Source: an uncultured Xanthobacteraceae bacterium
GTDB lineage: Bacteria > Pseudomonadota > Alphaproteobacteria > Rhizobiales > Xanthobacteraceae
NCBI GenBank assembly: GCA_955652925.1
Contig: CATPCO010000632.1
Coordinates: forward strand, 1-9,514
DNA: 9,514 nt
Direction of reading: 5' to 3'
The notes under the pieces were generated by a model. The model was not told where the DNA came from and searched no databases. It was given only the letters and a program-made list of their open reading frames with translations. This document shows, piece after piece, positions 1 to 6,891 of the stretch. Every line of letters starts with the position of its first letter. Positions within the stretch are counted from its first letter, which is position 1. A program made the position numbers and the translations under genes.

Positions 1-237
1 ATCGCCGTCGCTCCATCCCGTCGTGGAAAAGGGCTGGCAGGCCAACTGCTCCAGTTCCACTTGCGAAGGCTCGCTGCGCTTGGAGTAGGAGCGGTGTTTC
101 TCGAAGTCGGCGAAGAGAATATGCCGGCACAGCGGCTTTACCGGCGCGCGGGGTTCCGCGAGGTAGGGCGGCGGGGAGCATATTATTCCGCAGAGAAGGG
201 TTCGGCGGCGCTCATCCTTCGCCGGGACTTGACGTGA
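1..237 (+). CDS. rimI: RimI-type ribosomal protein S18 N-acetyltransferase, C-terminal part (5' end outside window)
   Basis: Frame 1 is open from the first base to a TGA at 235-237 and encodes 78 residues of a GNAT acetyltransferase. Seen: the acetyl-CoA pyrophosphate-binding loop IAVAPSRRGKGLAGQLL (R/Q-x-x-G-x-G/A type, residues 1-17), then FLEVGEENMPAQRLYRRAGF, the typical GNAT motif B with E-x-N-x-x-A-x-x-LY-x-x-x-GF. The tail has the paired tyrosines (GAYYS) and a final hydrophobic strand (AALILRRDL) usual in RimI. Known for the family: it transfers acetyl from acetyl-CoA to the N-terminal amine of ribosomal protein S18. Position directly upstream of miaB agrees with the order common in Hyphomicrobiales, where rimI follows tsaB. 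The N-terminal half is missing only because the window begins inside the gene. Another GNAT enzyme is possible, but the context favours RimI. Confidence 0.85.
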   Translation: MAVAPSRRGKGLAGQLLQFHLRRLAALGVGAVFLEVGEENMPAQRLYRRAGFREVGRRGAYYSAEKGSAALILRRDLT

Positions 238-267
238 ACGCAAACGGCCGTCGTTGCTGGGAGGAAC

Positions 268-359
268 ATACCGGTTAACGCCGGGTTGCAAATTGTTGGC
301 GTGCCTGCCTTGGAATAAGCCCCTCTGCCCCCATTTCCTTTTTACTGCAAAACCGGTAT
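268..359. repeat. 9-bp inverted repeat centred on ACCGGT in the rimI-miaB gap
   Basis: ATACCGGTT at 268-276 is an exact reverse complement of AACCGGTAT at 351-359. Each arm also contains the 6-bp palindrome ACCGGT. The arms are 74 nt apart, so they could be a long-loop stem or, more plausibly, two copies of a protein-binding site. No further pairing extends the arms. The rest of the 217-nt gap (238-454) shows no convincing promoter, and no remnant of a Fur-type gene that I can recognise. Confidence 0.3.
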
Positions 360-431
360 CAGGAGACGCTATTCGATCGCTGCCGCAAACAGGAATTGTA
401 CAAGTCTCTCAGATACTTCACTGGCAGAAGA

Positions 432-458
432 ATGACGAATCCCATCGTTTCGGCATGA
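432..458 (+). CDS. Possible 8-codon upstream ORF coupled to miaB
   Basis: ATG at 432 opens a frame reading MTNPIVSA and closing with TGA at 456-458. That TGA shares bases with the miaB ATG (455-457) in an ATGA overlap. The miaB start itself has no recognisable Shine-Dalgarno sequence, so translational coupling from this small frame would explain how ribosomes reach it. The purine run gaagaa before ATG 432 is too close for a good ribosome binding site, and a short frame like this can occur by chance. Treat as speculative. Confidence 0.2.
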   Translation: MTNPIVSA

Positions 459-1852
459 ACGTAGCGCGCAAACTCTACATCAAATCTTTCGGCTGCCAGA
501 TGAACGTATACGATTCCCATCGTATGGCAGACACGCTGGCGTCCGAAGGGTTTACCGAGACGCCGCGGATCGAGGACGCCGATCTGGTCATTCTGAATAC
601 ATGTCACATTCGTGACAAAGCGCAGGATAAGGTTTTCTCCGAACTCGGGCGAGTGCGGGCGATCAAAGAAGCTGCGGCACGCTCCGGACGTCAACTGACG
701 ATCGCGGTCGCCGGCTGCGTCGCACAGGCGCAGGGTGAGGAGATTATCCGCCGTTCACCCGCCGTCGATATTGTTGTCGGCCCGCAGAGCTATCATCGCC
801 TGCCCGCACTGTTGGAGCGTGCGAAACGCGATGGCCGCGCGATCGATACGGAATTTCCGGTTGAGGACAAGTTCGACAATCTTCCGCCGCCGCCACGCGA
901 AGCGACCCGCACACGCGGCGTCTGCGCGTTTGTGACCGTGCAGGAAGGCTGCGACAAATTTTGCACTTTTTGTGTTGTGCCTTACACCCGCGGCTCGGAG
1001 TTTTCGAGACCGGTTCTGAAAATTGTCTCCGAAGTCGAGCGCCTCGCGGAGAGCGGCGTGCGCGAGGTCACTCTCATCGGGCAAAACGTCAACGCCTATC
1101 ACGGCGATGGTCCTGACGGGCGGGCATGGCCGCTCGGGCGCTTGCTTGCTCACCTTTCCGAATTGCCGGGTATCGCGCGACTGCGCTACACGACCAGTCA
1201 TCCCGCCGACATGGATGCGAGCTTGATTGCGGCGCATCGCGATCTGCCGAAGCTGATGCCCTATCTTCACCTTCCCGCGCAGTCCGGCTCCGACCGGATC
1301 CTCGCCGCGATGAAGCGCCGTTACCGGCGGGCCGACTATCTTCGCCTGATCGAGCGTCTGCGTGCCGTGCAACCCAACATCGCCTTCTCATCGGATTTCA
1401 TCGTCGGCTTTCCCGGTGAAACTGAGGACGATTTCAAAGCTACTCTCTCGCTTGTCGATGCGGTCGGATACGCCGGTGCCTTCTCTTTCAAATACTCAGC
1501 CAGACCCGGCACTCCAGCGGCGGAATTGCCGGATCAGGTGCCCGAAGCTCAAAAGTCCGAGCGGCTTTACCGCCTGCAAGCAGCGATCGATCGCAATTGC
1601 GCTCGCTTCAATGCGCAATGGCAGGGACGCGCGGTGCTAGTGCTGTTCGAAAAAGGAGGCCGTTATTCTGGTCAGATCGTAGGCCGCTCCCCGTATCTCC
1701 AGCCGGTTCAAGTTATGGCGTCACGGGATCTGATCGGTCGACTGGCGAGCGTGCGGATCACGCGGGTGAGCTCGAACAGCCTGTTTGGAGTGCTCGCACC
1801 GGACGCAGACAGATTGGCCCGCGAGCAGCATCAGTTGTCAGCAGGAGCATAA
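455..1852 (+). CDS. miaB: tRNA-2-methylthio-N6-dimethylallyladenosine synthase MiaB
   Basis: A 465-residue radical-SAM methylthiotransferase. It adds a methylthio group to C2 of i6A37 in tRNAs that read UNN codons, using two [4Fe-4S] clusters and S-adenosylmethionine in the cytoplasm. Seen: an N-terminal UPF0004 domain with cluster cysteines C14 (SFGCQMN), C50 (LNTCHIR) and C88 (AGCVAQ). The radical-SAM CxxxCxxC motif is C166, C170 and C173 (EGCDKFCTFCVVPYTRG). GFPGETEDDF follows at about 318-327, and a TRAM RNA-binding domain at about 387-449. Length fits the family. The frame stays open upstream to a TTG at 254, but 455 is its first ATG and matches the usual N-terminus (RKLYIKSFGCQMN), so the 67-residue extension was discarded. 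No clear Shine-Dalgarno precedes the ATG. ybeZ follows after 20 nt, so cotranscription is likely. In many Hyphomicrobiales a fur gene sits just upstream, but it is absent here. Confidence 0.96.
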   Translation: MNVARKLYIKSFGCQMNVYDSHRMADTLASEGFTETPRIEDADLVILNTCHIRDKAQDKVFSELGRVRAIKEAAARSGRQLTIAVAGCVAQAQGEEIIRRSPAVDIVVGPQSYHRLPALLERAKRDGRAIDTEFPVEDKFDNLPPPPREATRTRGVCAFVTVQEGCDKFCTFCVVPYTRGSEFSRPVLKIVSEVERLAESGVREVTLIGQNVNAYHGDGPDGRAWPLGRLLAHLSELPGIARLRYTTSHPADMDASLIAAHRDLPKLMPYLHLPAQSGSDRILAAMKRRYRRADYLRLIERLRAVQPNIAFSSDFIVGFPGETEDDFKATLSLVDAVGYAGAFSFKYSARPGTPAAELPDQVPEAQKSERLYRLQAAIDRNCARFNAQWQGRAVLVLFEKGGRYSGQIVGRSPYLQPVQVMASRDLIGRLASVRITRVSSNSLFGVLAPDADRLAREQHQLSAGA

Positions 1853-1872
1853 GGACGTTGGGACCGTCTCGA

Positions 1873-2913
1873 ATGGACAACGGGGTCATCGTATCCTCGC
1901 CAGCGGCGACAATTGATAACGATGCGACTCAGCTCCTTCTTGCATTTGACGACAATCGGCTGGCTTCCACGCTGTTCGGCCAATACGGTCAGAATCTTGC
2001 GCTCATCGAGCGCAGGCTCGGAGTTGTTGCGGACCAGCGTGGCAATCACGTGAGCGTTGCGGGTTCACGCGAGGCCGTGGATCAAGCGCGGCGCGTGCTG
2101 GAAGGGCTCTACGAGCGCCTCAAGCATGGAGATGAGCTCGTTTCGGGCGACGTGGAGGGAGCCATACGCCAGGCGATCGCGCAGGGATCGCTGTTCGAGT
2201 ATGATCGTGCGGAGGTCCGGCCGAGCTTCGAGGAAATCAACCTGCGCAAACGTCCGGTGCGCGCGCGCACGCCGGCCCAGGACGCGTATATTCGCGCGCT
2301 TCGGCGGCACGCACTGGTGTTCGGCGTCGGTCCGGCCGGCACGGGCAAGACATGGCTCGCGGTCGCCCATGCCGTACAAATGTTCGAGCGCAAGGAGGCT
2401 GATCGCATCATCATCTCGCGACCGGCAGTCGAAGCAGGTGAGCGGCTTGGATTTTTGCCGGGCGATATGCGAGAGAAGGTCGATCCCTATCTGCGACCGA
2501 TCTATGACGCGCTCTATGACCTGATGGATGCGCGCATTGTTGAACGCGCCCTCGAGACCGGCGAGATTGAAATCGCTCCTCTGGCTTTTATGCGCGGACG
2601 CACGCTTTTGAATGCGGCGGTGATTCTGGACGAAGCGCAAAATACGACTTCAATGCAGATGAAGATGTTTCTTACGCGCTTGGGCGAGAACAGCCGGATG
2701 ATCGTGACCGGCGATCCCAGTCAGGTCGATCTGCCGCCCGGACAGCGATCGGGACTTGCGGAAGCTATTCGTCTGCTCCGAAATGTCGAGGGAATCGCGA
2801 TCATAACCTACACGGCTGAGGATATCATTCGGCATGAGCTCGTGGCACGCATTGTCGATGCGTACGACAAGGAGCGCCGGAAGGCCGCTCGCGCGGGCGA
2901 GCGGTATGAATGA
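1873..2913 (+). CDS. ybeZ: PhoH-like ATPase YbeZ
   Basis: A 346-residue PhoH-family NTPase. Seen: an N-terminal region of about 18-85 that looks like the KH-type RNA-binding domain of this family. The PhoH P-loop ATPase follows, with Walker A GPAGTGKT at 153-160, the SRPAVEAGERLGFLPGD signature at about 182-198, and Walker B VILDEAQN at 250-257. Further on come the TGDPSQVDLP motif (279-288) and SGL at 293-295. Known for the family: YbeZ binds the endoribonuclease YbeY and is linked to 16S rRNA maturation and ribosome quality control, as an RNA-associated ATPase or helicase-like protein. ybeY lies 30 nt downstream, which fits. The ATG at 1873 gives the usual family length. A longer frame reaches back to 1597 inside miaB and is dismissed. 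The ribosome binding site is weak; aagga at 1851-1855 is rather far from the ATG. Confidence 0.94.
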   Translation: MDNGVIVSSPAATIDNDATQLLLAFDDNRLASTLFGQYGQNLALIERRLGVVADQRGNHVSVAGSREAVDQARRVLEGLYERLKHGDELVSGDVEGAIRQAIAQGSLFEYDRAEVRPSFEEINLRKRPVRARTPAQDAYIRALRRHALVFGVGPAGTGKTWLAVAHAVQMFERKEADRIIISRPAVEAGERLGFLPGDMREKVDPYLRPIYDALYDLMDARIVERALETGEIEIAPLAFMRGRTLLNAAVILDEAQNTTSMQMKMFLTRLGENSRMIVTGDPSQVDLPPGQRSGLAEAIRLLRNVEGIAIITYTAEDIIRHELVARIVDAYDKERRKAARAGERYE

Positions 2914-2943
2914 GATGCTCCGCGCCTCCCCCGATAGAACGCG

Positions 2944-3474
2944 ATGAAATCCACTCGACCCGCGCGGGTATCCCTGCGCCGGCATTCGTGCCGGCCTGCA
3001 ATCGATATCCTCGTGCAATCGCGCTTGTGGGGTTCGAAGCCTCAGGCCAAGACAGTCCTGCGCCGCGCCATACGGAAGGCTTCATATGTGGTGTCCACGC
3101 AGGGCGAGCTTGCCGTCGTGCTGGCCGACGATTCAACCGTTCATGCGCTCAATCGCACCTGGCGTTACAAGGACGCGCCGACGAATGTGCTCTCGTTTCC
3201 GGTTGCGGGTGCTCCCGCGCGCCATGGAACTCCGCGCTTGCTCGGCGATATCGTGATCGCCTACGAGACGACGGCGCGCGAGGCGCGAGCACAGGGCAAA
3301 TCGTTCGCGGATCATCTTGTCCACCTTGCGGTGCATGGCTTTCTTCATCTCGCCGGATATGATCACGTGGACGACGACGAGGCCGAAACAATGGAACGCC
3401 TCGAAAGCACTATTCTTGCCGAGCTTGCTGTTGCGAACCCCTATGCAGCGCCGGGCGTGAGCGTCGGGCGGTAA
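2944..3474 (+). CDS. ybeY: Endoribonuclease YbeY (rRNA maturation factor)
   Basis: A 176-residue UPF0054 metalloprotein. Seen: the zinc motif H3xH5xH as HGFLHLAGYDH, with ligands H131, H135 and H141, preceded by DHLVHLAV. Upstream are the conserved LNRTWRYKDAPTNVLSFPV (69-87) and LLGDIVIAY (99-107). The Asn in TNVLSFP, where many bacteria have Asp, is as I recall common in alphaproteobacteria. Known for the family: single-strand endoribonuclease needed for 16S rRNA 3'-end processing and 70S quality control, acting with YbeZ and ribosomal protein S11. The start is fixed between an in-frame TAG at 2935 and the first conserved residues (IDILVQS, from about 20). ATG 2944 is the only ATG available, though its Shine-Dalgarno is poor. 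corC follows after 6 nt, so the genes are very probably one transcript. Confidence 0.95.
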   Translation: MKSTRPARVSLRRHSCRPAIDILVQSRLWGSKPQAKTVLRRAIRKASYVVSTQGELAVVLADDSTVHALNRTWRYKDAPTNVLSFPVAGAPARHGTPRLLGDIVIAYETTAREARAQGKSFADHLVHLAVHGFLHLAGYDHVDDDEAETMERLESTILAELAVANPYAAPGVSVGR

Positions 3475-3480
3475 CCTGCC

Positions 3481-4626
3481 ATGCCGGATTCCGACTCATC
3501 CAGCTCGCCCGAGCCGAGTTCAGCGCGCAATCTGCCCGTACTGGTTTCGCGTCCGAACGAGATCGAGCGCGAGAGCTGGTTCAAGCGCGCCTTGAGGACC
3601 TTTTTCGGCTGGAAGGCGAGCAGCATTCGCGCCGATCTCAAGGACGTGCTGGAAGAAGGCGTCGGCGAGACCGGATTTTCCCCCGCCGAGCGCATCATGC
3701 TAAGCAATATCCTGGGGCTGCGAGAACGCCGGATGGCCGACGTCATGGTCCCACGCGCGGACATTATCGCGGTGCAGCGGCAAATTCCGCTCGGCGAGCT
3801 TATGAAAGTCTTCGAGAGCGCGGGTCATTCCCGGCTGGTCGTCTACGACGAGACCCTCGATGACGCTGCCGGCATGGTCCACATCCGTGACTTGGTGGCG
3901 TTCATGACGGTGCGCGCCGCCGACAAGGCAAAGAGCAAGCCACGGCGCAAAAAGCCCTTTCCATCCGGTCTCGACCTGAACGCGGTCGACCTGTCCATGC
4001 CGTTGTCGTCCAGCGGCATCATTCGCGAGATTCTCTATGGTCCGCCGTCAATGCCGGTGCTGGATCTCTTGGCCAAGATGCAGGCGACGCGAATTCACCT
4101 GGCTCTGGTTGTCGATGAATATGGCGGTGCCGATGGCGTGGTATCGATGGAGGACATCGTCGAGCAGATTGTCGGCGAAATTGCCGATGAGCATGACGAG
4201 GAAACCGCACCGGGCGTGATTCGGCAGTCTGACGGGTCGTTCCTTGCCGATGCGCGCGCGAAGCTGGAACAGGTCGCGGCAATCGTCGGCCCGCAATTCG
4301 AAGTCGGCGATGTAGCCAACGAAGTCGACACGTTAGCGGGCTATGTTGTCACCCGGATCGGGCGCCTCCCGGTGCGAGGCGAACTCGTACCTGGGCCCGG
4401 ACCGTTTGAAATCGAAGTATTGGACGCCGATCCGCGTCGGCTGAAACGGCTGCGCATCTATCGCGCTTTCGACCGGGCGAATGGTAAGAATCACACAAAT
4501 GAAGGGCCTTCACAGCCGGCGGGCACGCCCCAGCCGATGCCTGCCAAGGACCTGATTGTCAGCCCGCCCGATTCCTTGGAATGCTCTCGCGATACCGCAT
4601 CTTTGAAACCTGCGCGCCGTCAGTAA
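3481..4626 (+). CDS. corC: CorC/HlyC-type CBS-domain protein (YbeX/TlyC family)
   Basis: A 381-residue soluble member of the CorC/hemolysin C family. Seen: MLSNILGLRERRMADVMVPRADI (73-95), the entry into the first CBS domain (about 86-146). A second CBS domain (about 180-236) has MPVLDLLAKMQ, LALVVDEYGGADGVVSMEDIVEQIVGEI and an acidic end. A CorC_HlyC transporter-associated domain follows (about 250-330, GSFLADARAKLEQV to RLKRLRIYRAF). There is no DUF21 membrane domain, so it resembles E. coli YbeX/CorC rather than CNNM-type transporters. Known roles are Mg2+/Co2+ homeostasis with CorA and, for YbeX, ribosome-related functions; no haemolysin activity should be assumed. The linker at about 147-165 is rich in Lys and Arg. 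The last 50 residues are Pro/Ser/Thr-rich and probably disordered. The last 46 nt also encode the start of lnt. It begins 6 nt after ybeY and has no strong Shine-Dalgarno, suggesting coupled translation. Confidence 0.92.
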   Translation: MPDSDSSSSPEPSSARNLPVLVSRPNEIERESWFKRALRTFFGWKASSIRADLKDVLEEGVGETGFSPAERIMLSNILGLRERRMADVMVPRADIIAVQRQIPLGELMKVFESAGHSRLVVYDETLDDAAGMVHIRDLVAFMTVRAADKAKSKPRRKKPFPSGLDLNAVDLSMPLSSSGIIREILYGPPSMPVLDLLAKMQATRIHLALVVDEYGGADGVVSMEDIVEQIVGEIADEHDEETAPGVIRQSDGSFLADARAKLEQVAAIVGPQFEVGDVANEVDTLAGYVVTRIGRLPVRGELVPGPGPFEIEVLDADPRRLKRLRIYRAFDRANGKNHTNEGPSQPAGTPQPMPAKDLIVSPPDSLECSRDTASLKPARRQ

Positions 4627-6302
4627 GCCTCACCCGGCTGGCCCATACGGTCGTGCTTGCTTGGGGATGGCAGCGCATTCTGATTGCGTTGCTTGCCGGT
4701 GCGTCCAGCGCGCTTGCACTGCCACCGGCCAACATCTGGCCGGTCTCCTTTATCACCTTCCCTATCATGGTCTGGCTCATCGATGGTGCGGCCGCAGGCC
4801 GCCTCGGCGGGGTATTGGCAGCGGCCGGCGCGGGTTGGTGGTTTGGCTTTGGCTATTTCGTCGCCGGTCTTTATTGGATCGGACATGCATTCCTGGTCGA
4901 CGCAAAGACCTTCGGGTGGCTGCTGCCGATTGCTGTTATCGCATTACCGGCCGCAATGGCGGTTTATACCGCACTGGGTTTTGCACTCGCTCGGACGCTA
5001 TGGCCGCGGGGTGCGGCACGAATACTGGCGCTTGCTGCTGCGCTTAGCCTGGCAGAGTGGCTGCGTGGACATTTGTTTACGGGCTTTCCGTGGAATGTAT
5101 TCGGCTATGCGCTCATTACGCCGCTATGGCTCGCTCAGAGCGCAGCGCTGTTCGGCATTTGGGGTCTCACGTTCCTTGCGGTCGCGATCTATGCGTCACC
5201 GGCCGTGCTCGCGGACGAGCGTGCCGACACAAGGCGTCCTTGGCTCGCACCCGCTTTGGCAATGGCGGCGCTTGTTGCGCTCGCAGTCTTCGGGGCGTTT
5301 CGCCTTGTGACGACGCCGACAACATACGTGAGCGGCGTTCGGCTGCGCATCATGCAGCCAAATCTGCAGCAGGATGAAAAATTCAATTACTCCCAGAAAC
5401 AGGAGGTGATGAGCCGATACCTGGCTTTGTCTGATCGCCCCACGAGCCCTCAGTCGAGCGGGGTGCGCGACGTGACCCATCTGATCTGGCCGGAATCAGC
5501 GTTCCCGTTTTTCCTGACGCGAGAGCCCGACGCCTTAGCCCAGATTGCAGCGTTGTTGCAGCCGGCAACGGTCTTGATCACTGGCGCGGTGCGCCCGCCT
5601 GAAACTGCCGCGGCTGCCATGCGCGCTTACAACTCGATCTATGTCATTGACCATGATGGTTCGATCGTCTCGGTTTACGACAAGGTCCACCTTGTCCCTT
5701 TCGGCGAATACTTGCCGTTTCAGGATCTGTTGGAGCGGCTTGGTCTCACCCAGCTGACCAAGGTTCGCGGTGGGTTCATCTCAGGCGACCGGCGCCGCAA
5801 CCAGCGCGTACCCGGTGCCCCCGATTTTTTGCCGCTGGTGTGCTACGAGATCATCTTCCCCGGCGACGCGGTGCCGCGCAGCGAGCGCCCGGGCTGGATC
5901 TATGATCATGTCGGCCGTTATTTCGGGTGGCCGTTTGTCGGCGGAACCGGCGAGCGGCCGGGCTGGCTGCTCAATCTCACCAATGATGGGTGGTTTGGTC
6001 CAAGCGCAGGACCTTATCAGCACTTTCAAGAAGCGCGCGTGCGCGCGATTGAGGAGGGCCTGCCGCTTGTTCGGGCGGCGAATACCGGCATTTCCGCGGT
6101 TGTCGATCCGGTTGGCCGCGTCATTAAGTCACTCCCGCTGGGTACCGCGGGCGTGCTTGATACCGCGTTGCCGCAACCGCTTGCACCCACACTTTACGCG
6201 CGGGTGGGAGACGGCGCATTTGGCGTAATGCTCGGCGCGGCATTGGCGCTTGTCCTGCGGTCGCGCGCGCGAGGCCGCTCAAGACCGTACCGGGACACAT
6301 AG
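4581..6302 (+). CDS. lnt: Apolipoprotein N-acyltransferase Lnt
   Basis: A 573-residue inner-membrane enzyme that adds the third acyl chain to the N-terminal cysteine of lipoproteins, taking it from phospholipid, with its active site facing the periplasm. Seen: a run of hydrophobic segments over about 26-240, a nitrilase-like domain (about 253-530) and a last hydrophobic segment (about 545-560). The catalytic triad is E305 (LIWPESAFPFF), K368 (VYDKVHLVPFGEYLP) and C421 (PLVCYEIIFPG). LLNLTNDGWFG and QHFQEARVRAIEEGLPLVRAANTGIS follow as expected. The start ATG 4581 overlaps corC by 46 nt. GTG 4653 is a non-overlapping alternative but would remove residues ahead of the first membrane segment. 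Odd feature: residues 435-457 form an apparent 23-residue extra stretch between the catalytic-Cys motif and LLNLTNDGWFG, bounded by ERPGW on both sides (see the direct repeat entry). The reading frame is intact, so the enzyme is probably active. Confidence 0.95.
   Translation: MLSRYRIFETCAPSVSLTRLAHTVVLAWGWQRILIALLAGASSALALPPANIWPVSFITFPIMVWLIDGAAAGRLGGVLAAAGAGWWFGFGYFVAGLYWIGHAFLVDAKTFGWLLPIAVIALPAAMAVYTALGFALARTLWPRGAARILALAAALSLAEWLRGHLFTGFPWNVFGYALITPLWLAQSAALFGIWGLTFLAVAIYASPAVLADERADTRRPWLAPALAMAALVALAVFGAFRLVTTPTTYVSGVRLRIMQPNLQQDEKFNYSQKQEVMSRYLALSDRPTSPQSSGVRDVTHLIWPESAFPFFLTREPDALAQIAALLQPATVLITGAVRPPETAAAAMRAYNSIYVIDHDGSIVSVYDKVHLVPFGEYLPFQDLLERLGLTQLTKVRGGFISGDRRRNQRVPGAPDFLPLVCYEIIFPGDAVPRSERPGWIYDHVGRYFGWPFVGGTGERPGWLLNLTNDGWFGPSAGPYQHFQEARVRAIEEGLPLVRAANTGISAVVDPVGRVIKSLPLGTAGVLDTALPQPLAPTLYARVGDGAFGVMLGAALALVLRSRARGRSRPYRDT
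5881..5966 (+). repeat. 17-nt direct repeat bounding an apparent 69-nt insertion in lnt
   Basis: gcgagcgcccgggctgg at 5881-5897 recurs at 5950-5966 with one mismatch (c to g at the eighth base). The copies are 69 nt apart, exactly 23 codons, and both encode ERPGW in the lnt frame. In Lnt proteins I know, the catalytic-Cys motif runs into the NLTNDGWFG motif over a much shorter stretch. The structure therefore looks like an in-frame insertion or duplication retained between short repeats. The intervening residues (IYDHVGRYFGWPFVGGTG) do not resemble the rest of the protein. Confidence 0.6.
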
Positions 6303-6362
6303 CTGCGGTGCTGTGCCCGCATCCAATCGGCGCCAATCTTTCGCTAGAGTAGGCCCAGGTTC

Positions 6363-6393
6363 TTGATCAGCGCTTTTGTGAAGGATGCATAAT
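6363..6393 (+). promoter_or_regulatory. Candidate sigma-70-type promoter for the XRE regulator
   Basis: TTGATC at 6363-6368 could serve as a -35 box. TGCATA at 6386-6391 lies at 17-nt spacing, and the overlapping CATAAT at 6388-6393, a better -10 match, lies at 19 nt. It sits in the 181-nt gap after lnt and would leave a leader of about 80 nt before the regulator. The match is moderate, and nothing else in the gap is clearly better. The short stem TGCGG/CCGCA just after lnt (from about 6304) lacks a T-run, so I do not call it a terminator. Confidence 0.3.
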
Positions 6394-6439
6394 CTGATGA
6401 GGGTGCCACCATTTGACTCTGGAAAAGCGATTGGCCCGC

Positions 6440-6470
6440 TTGCACAAGTAGAAAATGTCTCGGTTGCACA
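6440..6470 (+). repeat. TTGCACA direct repeat before the XRE gene, possible operator
   Basis: TTGCACA occurs at 6440-6446 and again at 6464-6470, 24 nt apart. The first copy lies in cTTGCACAAG, with CTTG and CAAG as inverted arms around two bases. The second directly abuts the ribosome binding site AGGAG (6470-6474). Repeats of this kind upstream of a small helix-turn-helix gene are compatible with autoregulation. This is inference only. Confidence 0.25.
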
Positions 6471-6483
6471 GGAGAGTGTTTTC

Positions 6484-6891
6484 ATGGCCGCAAAAAAATC
6501 TCCCAATCCGATCGACAAGCATGTGGGCAGCCGAGTGCGCATGCGCCGGATGATGCTTGCAATGAGCCAGGAAAAGCTGGGTGACGCGCTCGGACTCACA
6601 TTTCAGCAGGTGCAGAAATACGAGAAGGGCACTAACCGGATCGGAGCGAGCCGATTGCAGCAGATCTCGCAGATACTCCAAGTGCCGGTGGAGTTTTTCT
6701 TCGAGGGGTCGCCGAGTGTGGATGGGTCCGGCAGCGCGGGCGTAGAGGCGTCTGCGAATTACGTCTCCGATTTCCTGGCCAGCTCGGAAGGGCTGTCGCT
6801 TACGAAGGCGTTTACCCGGATAAAGGACCCCAAGCTGCGGCGCCGGATCGTCGATTTGGTCGAGGAGATCGCGACCAGCACCAATCGTTGA
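6484..6891 (+). CDS. XRE-family (PraR-like) helix-turn-helix transcriptional regulator
   Basis: A 135-residue DNA-binding protein. Seen: the N-terminal PNPIDKHVGSRVRMRRMMLAM, then an HTH_3/XRE domain of about 16-72. Its recognition helices are MSQEKLGDALGLTFQQVQKYEKG (27-49), followed by TNRIGASRLQQISQILQVPVEFFFEG. The C-terminus (about 92-131) is a short helical part (VSDFLASSEGLSLTKAFTRIKDPKLRRRIVDLVEEIA). The N-terminal half strongly resembles the PraR group of Hyphomicrobiales, known in Azorhizobium and Rhizobium as a regulator of reb genes, quorum sensing and biofilm. Function here is inferred from family only, so no symbol is given. Start: ATG 6484 has AGGAG at 6470-6474 with 9-nt spacing and matches the family N-terminus. 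The in-frame ATG at 6385 would add 33 unconserved residues. metK follows after 146 nt; in related genomes as I recall this regulator also precedes metK. Confidence 0.92.
   Translation: MAAKKSPNPIDKHVGSRVRMRRMMLAMSQEKLGDALGLTFQQVQKYEKGTNRIGASRLQQISQILQVPVEFFFEGSPSVDGSGSAGVEASANYVSDFLASSEGLSLTKAFTRIKDPKLRRRIVDLVEEIATSTNR

Noticed and set aside
254..454. 67-residue N-terminal extension of miaB from a TTG
   Set aside because: Not conserved in MiaB, which normally begins a few residues before the KLYIKSFGCQMN-like motif.
755..1372. A 205-codon minus-strand frame inside miaB
   Set aside because: Shadow of miaB, whose motifs are all intact in the plus frame.
6385..6483. Earlier ATG for the XRE regulator
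   Set aside because: It adds 33 residues without family similarity and lies on the candidate promoter. ATG 6484 has AGGAG at proper distance.
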